The notes beneath the pieces are model-generated. The model had not been told where the DNA came from and did not search any database. It was given only the letters and a program-made list of their open reading frames with translations. A DNA stretch of 64,000 nucleotides, from NCBI GenBank assembly GCA_027627225.1, contig CM051034.1:16104980-16168979 (forward strand), given 5' to 3'. The position numbers and the translations under genes are program-made. The DNA is from Congeria kusceri (lineage: Eukaryota > Mollusca > Bivalvia > Myida > Dreissenidae). Below, piece after piece: positions 63,690-64,000 of the stretch (within the stretch, counting starts at the first letter, position 1; every line of letters begins with the position of its first letter).

Positions 63690-64000
63690 TTGAAATAGCT
63701 GAATAATTTCACAGTCCACACTTACTCTTCGAAATATCCGGATTATTTCAAGTCAGCATTCATTATTCAGAATGGCAAAATTAATGTACAGTCCCCTGTC
63801 ATGGTCTTAAGTAGATACTTTTCATTGTTTAACAGTCCACCCGCATTATTTTAAATAGCTGAATTATTTCACAGTCCACTGTCTCATTATTTGAAATGGC
63901 TAAATTATTTCACAGTTCATACTAATTGTGAGAAATATCCGGGTTATTTCAAGTCCGCATTCATTATTTACAATATCTGAATTATTTGATATTCATACGC
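63690..64000. repeat. Degenerate tandem array at the window end
   Basis: Repeats of aatagctgaattatttcaca gtccac and gaaatatccgggttatttca agtccgcattcattatt, continuing past the window. Confidence 0.8.

Overview
The window looks like nuclear DNA of a bivalve mollusc. Genes are split into many short exons with GT/AG introns. The introns are packed with palindromic elements and long tandem arrays whose ends (a strong hairpin around agctcacctgagcac, and elements opening with TATGCCCCC) I associate with bivalves, most likely a dreissenid mussel. The species call is recollection, not a search. There is no bacterial, viral or CRISPR content.

Two protein genes are supported, arranged tail to tail. 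Gene A (plus strand, 458-50185, 5' end probably at or before the window start) was rebuilt as 47 exons. Joined, they read 2144 residues plus a stop with every splice phase matching. It encodes a large, glycosylation-site-rich, secreted-looking protein made of 19 copies of a six-cysteine module. Each module is encoded by two exons (phase 1 to 2, then 2 to 1). Inserted among them are two three-exon beta domains resembling DOMON and two neighbouring ten-cysteine follistatin/Kazal-type domains. Exons 7-17 and 36-46 are an ancient internal duplication; eight of the eleven exon pairs have identical lengths. The protein ends two residues after the last module, with no membrane anchor.

Gene B (minus strand, 61683-52795, 5' end not seen) was rebuilt as 11 exons giving 596 residues plus a stop. 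It has coiled-coil segments, a Ser-rich linker and a C-terminal CAP-Gly domain, which points to a microtubule-associated protein. I could not name its orthologue. An intron holds a roughly 660-base TAG trinucleotide tract.

The remaining sequence is mostly repeats: six copies of a 260-base palindromic element, several other inverted-repeat elements, a 1.75 kb giant palindrome, a tRNA-derived SINE, and at least six array-carrying elements with similar ends but different internal repeats.

The most unusual observation is that local tandem duplications repeatedly straddle exon-intron junctions. I count about thirteen junctions in gene A and one in gene B where the splice site with adjoining exon sequence has been copied, from one degenerate copy up to five to eight copies. 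One array (exon 27) keeps frame and could add 18 or 36 residues by acceptor choice. Another (exon 2) carries stops in every extra copy. A second result is a disulfide prediction: the two modules that depart from the six-cysteine pattern both lack the same two cysteines, C2 and C4.
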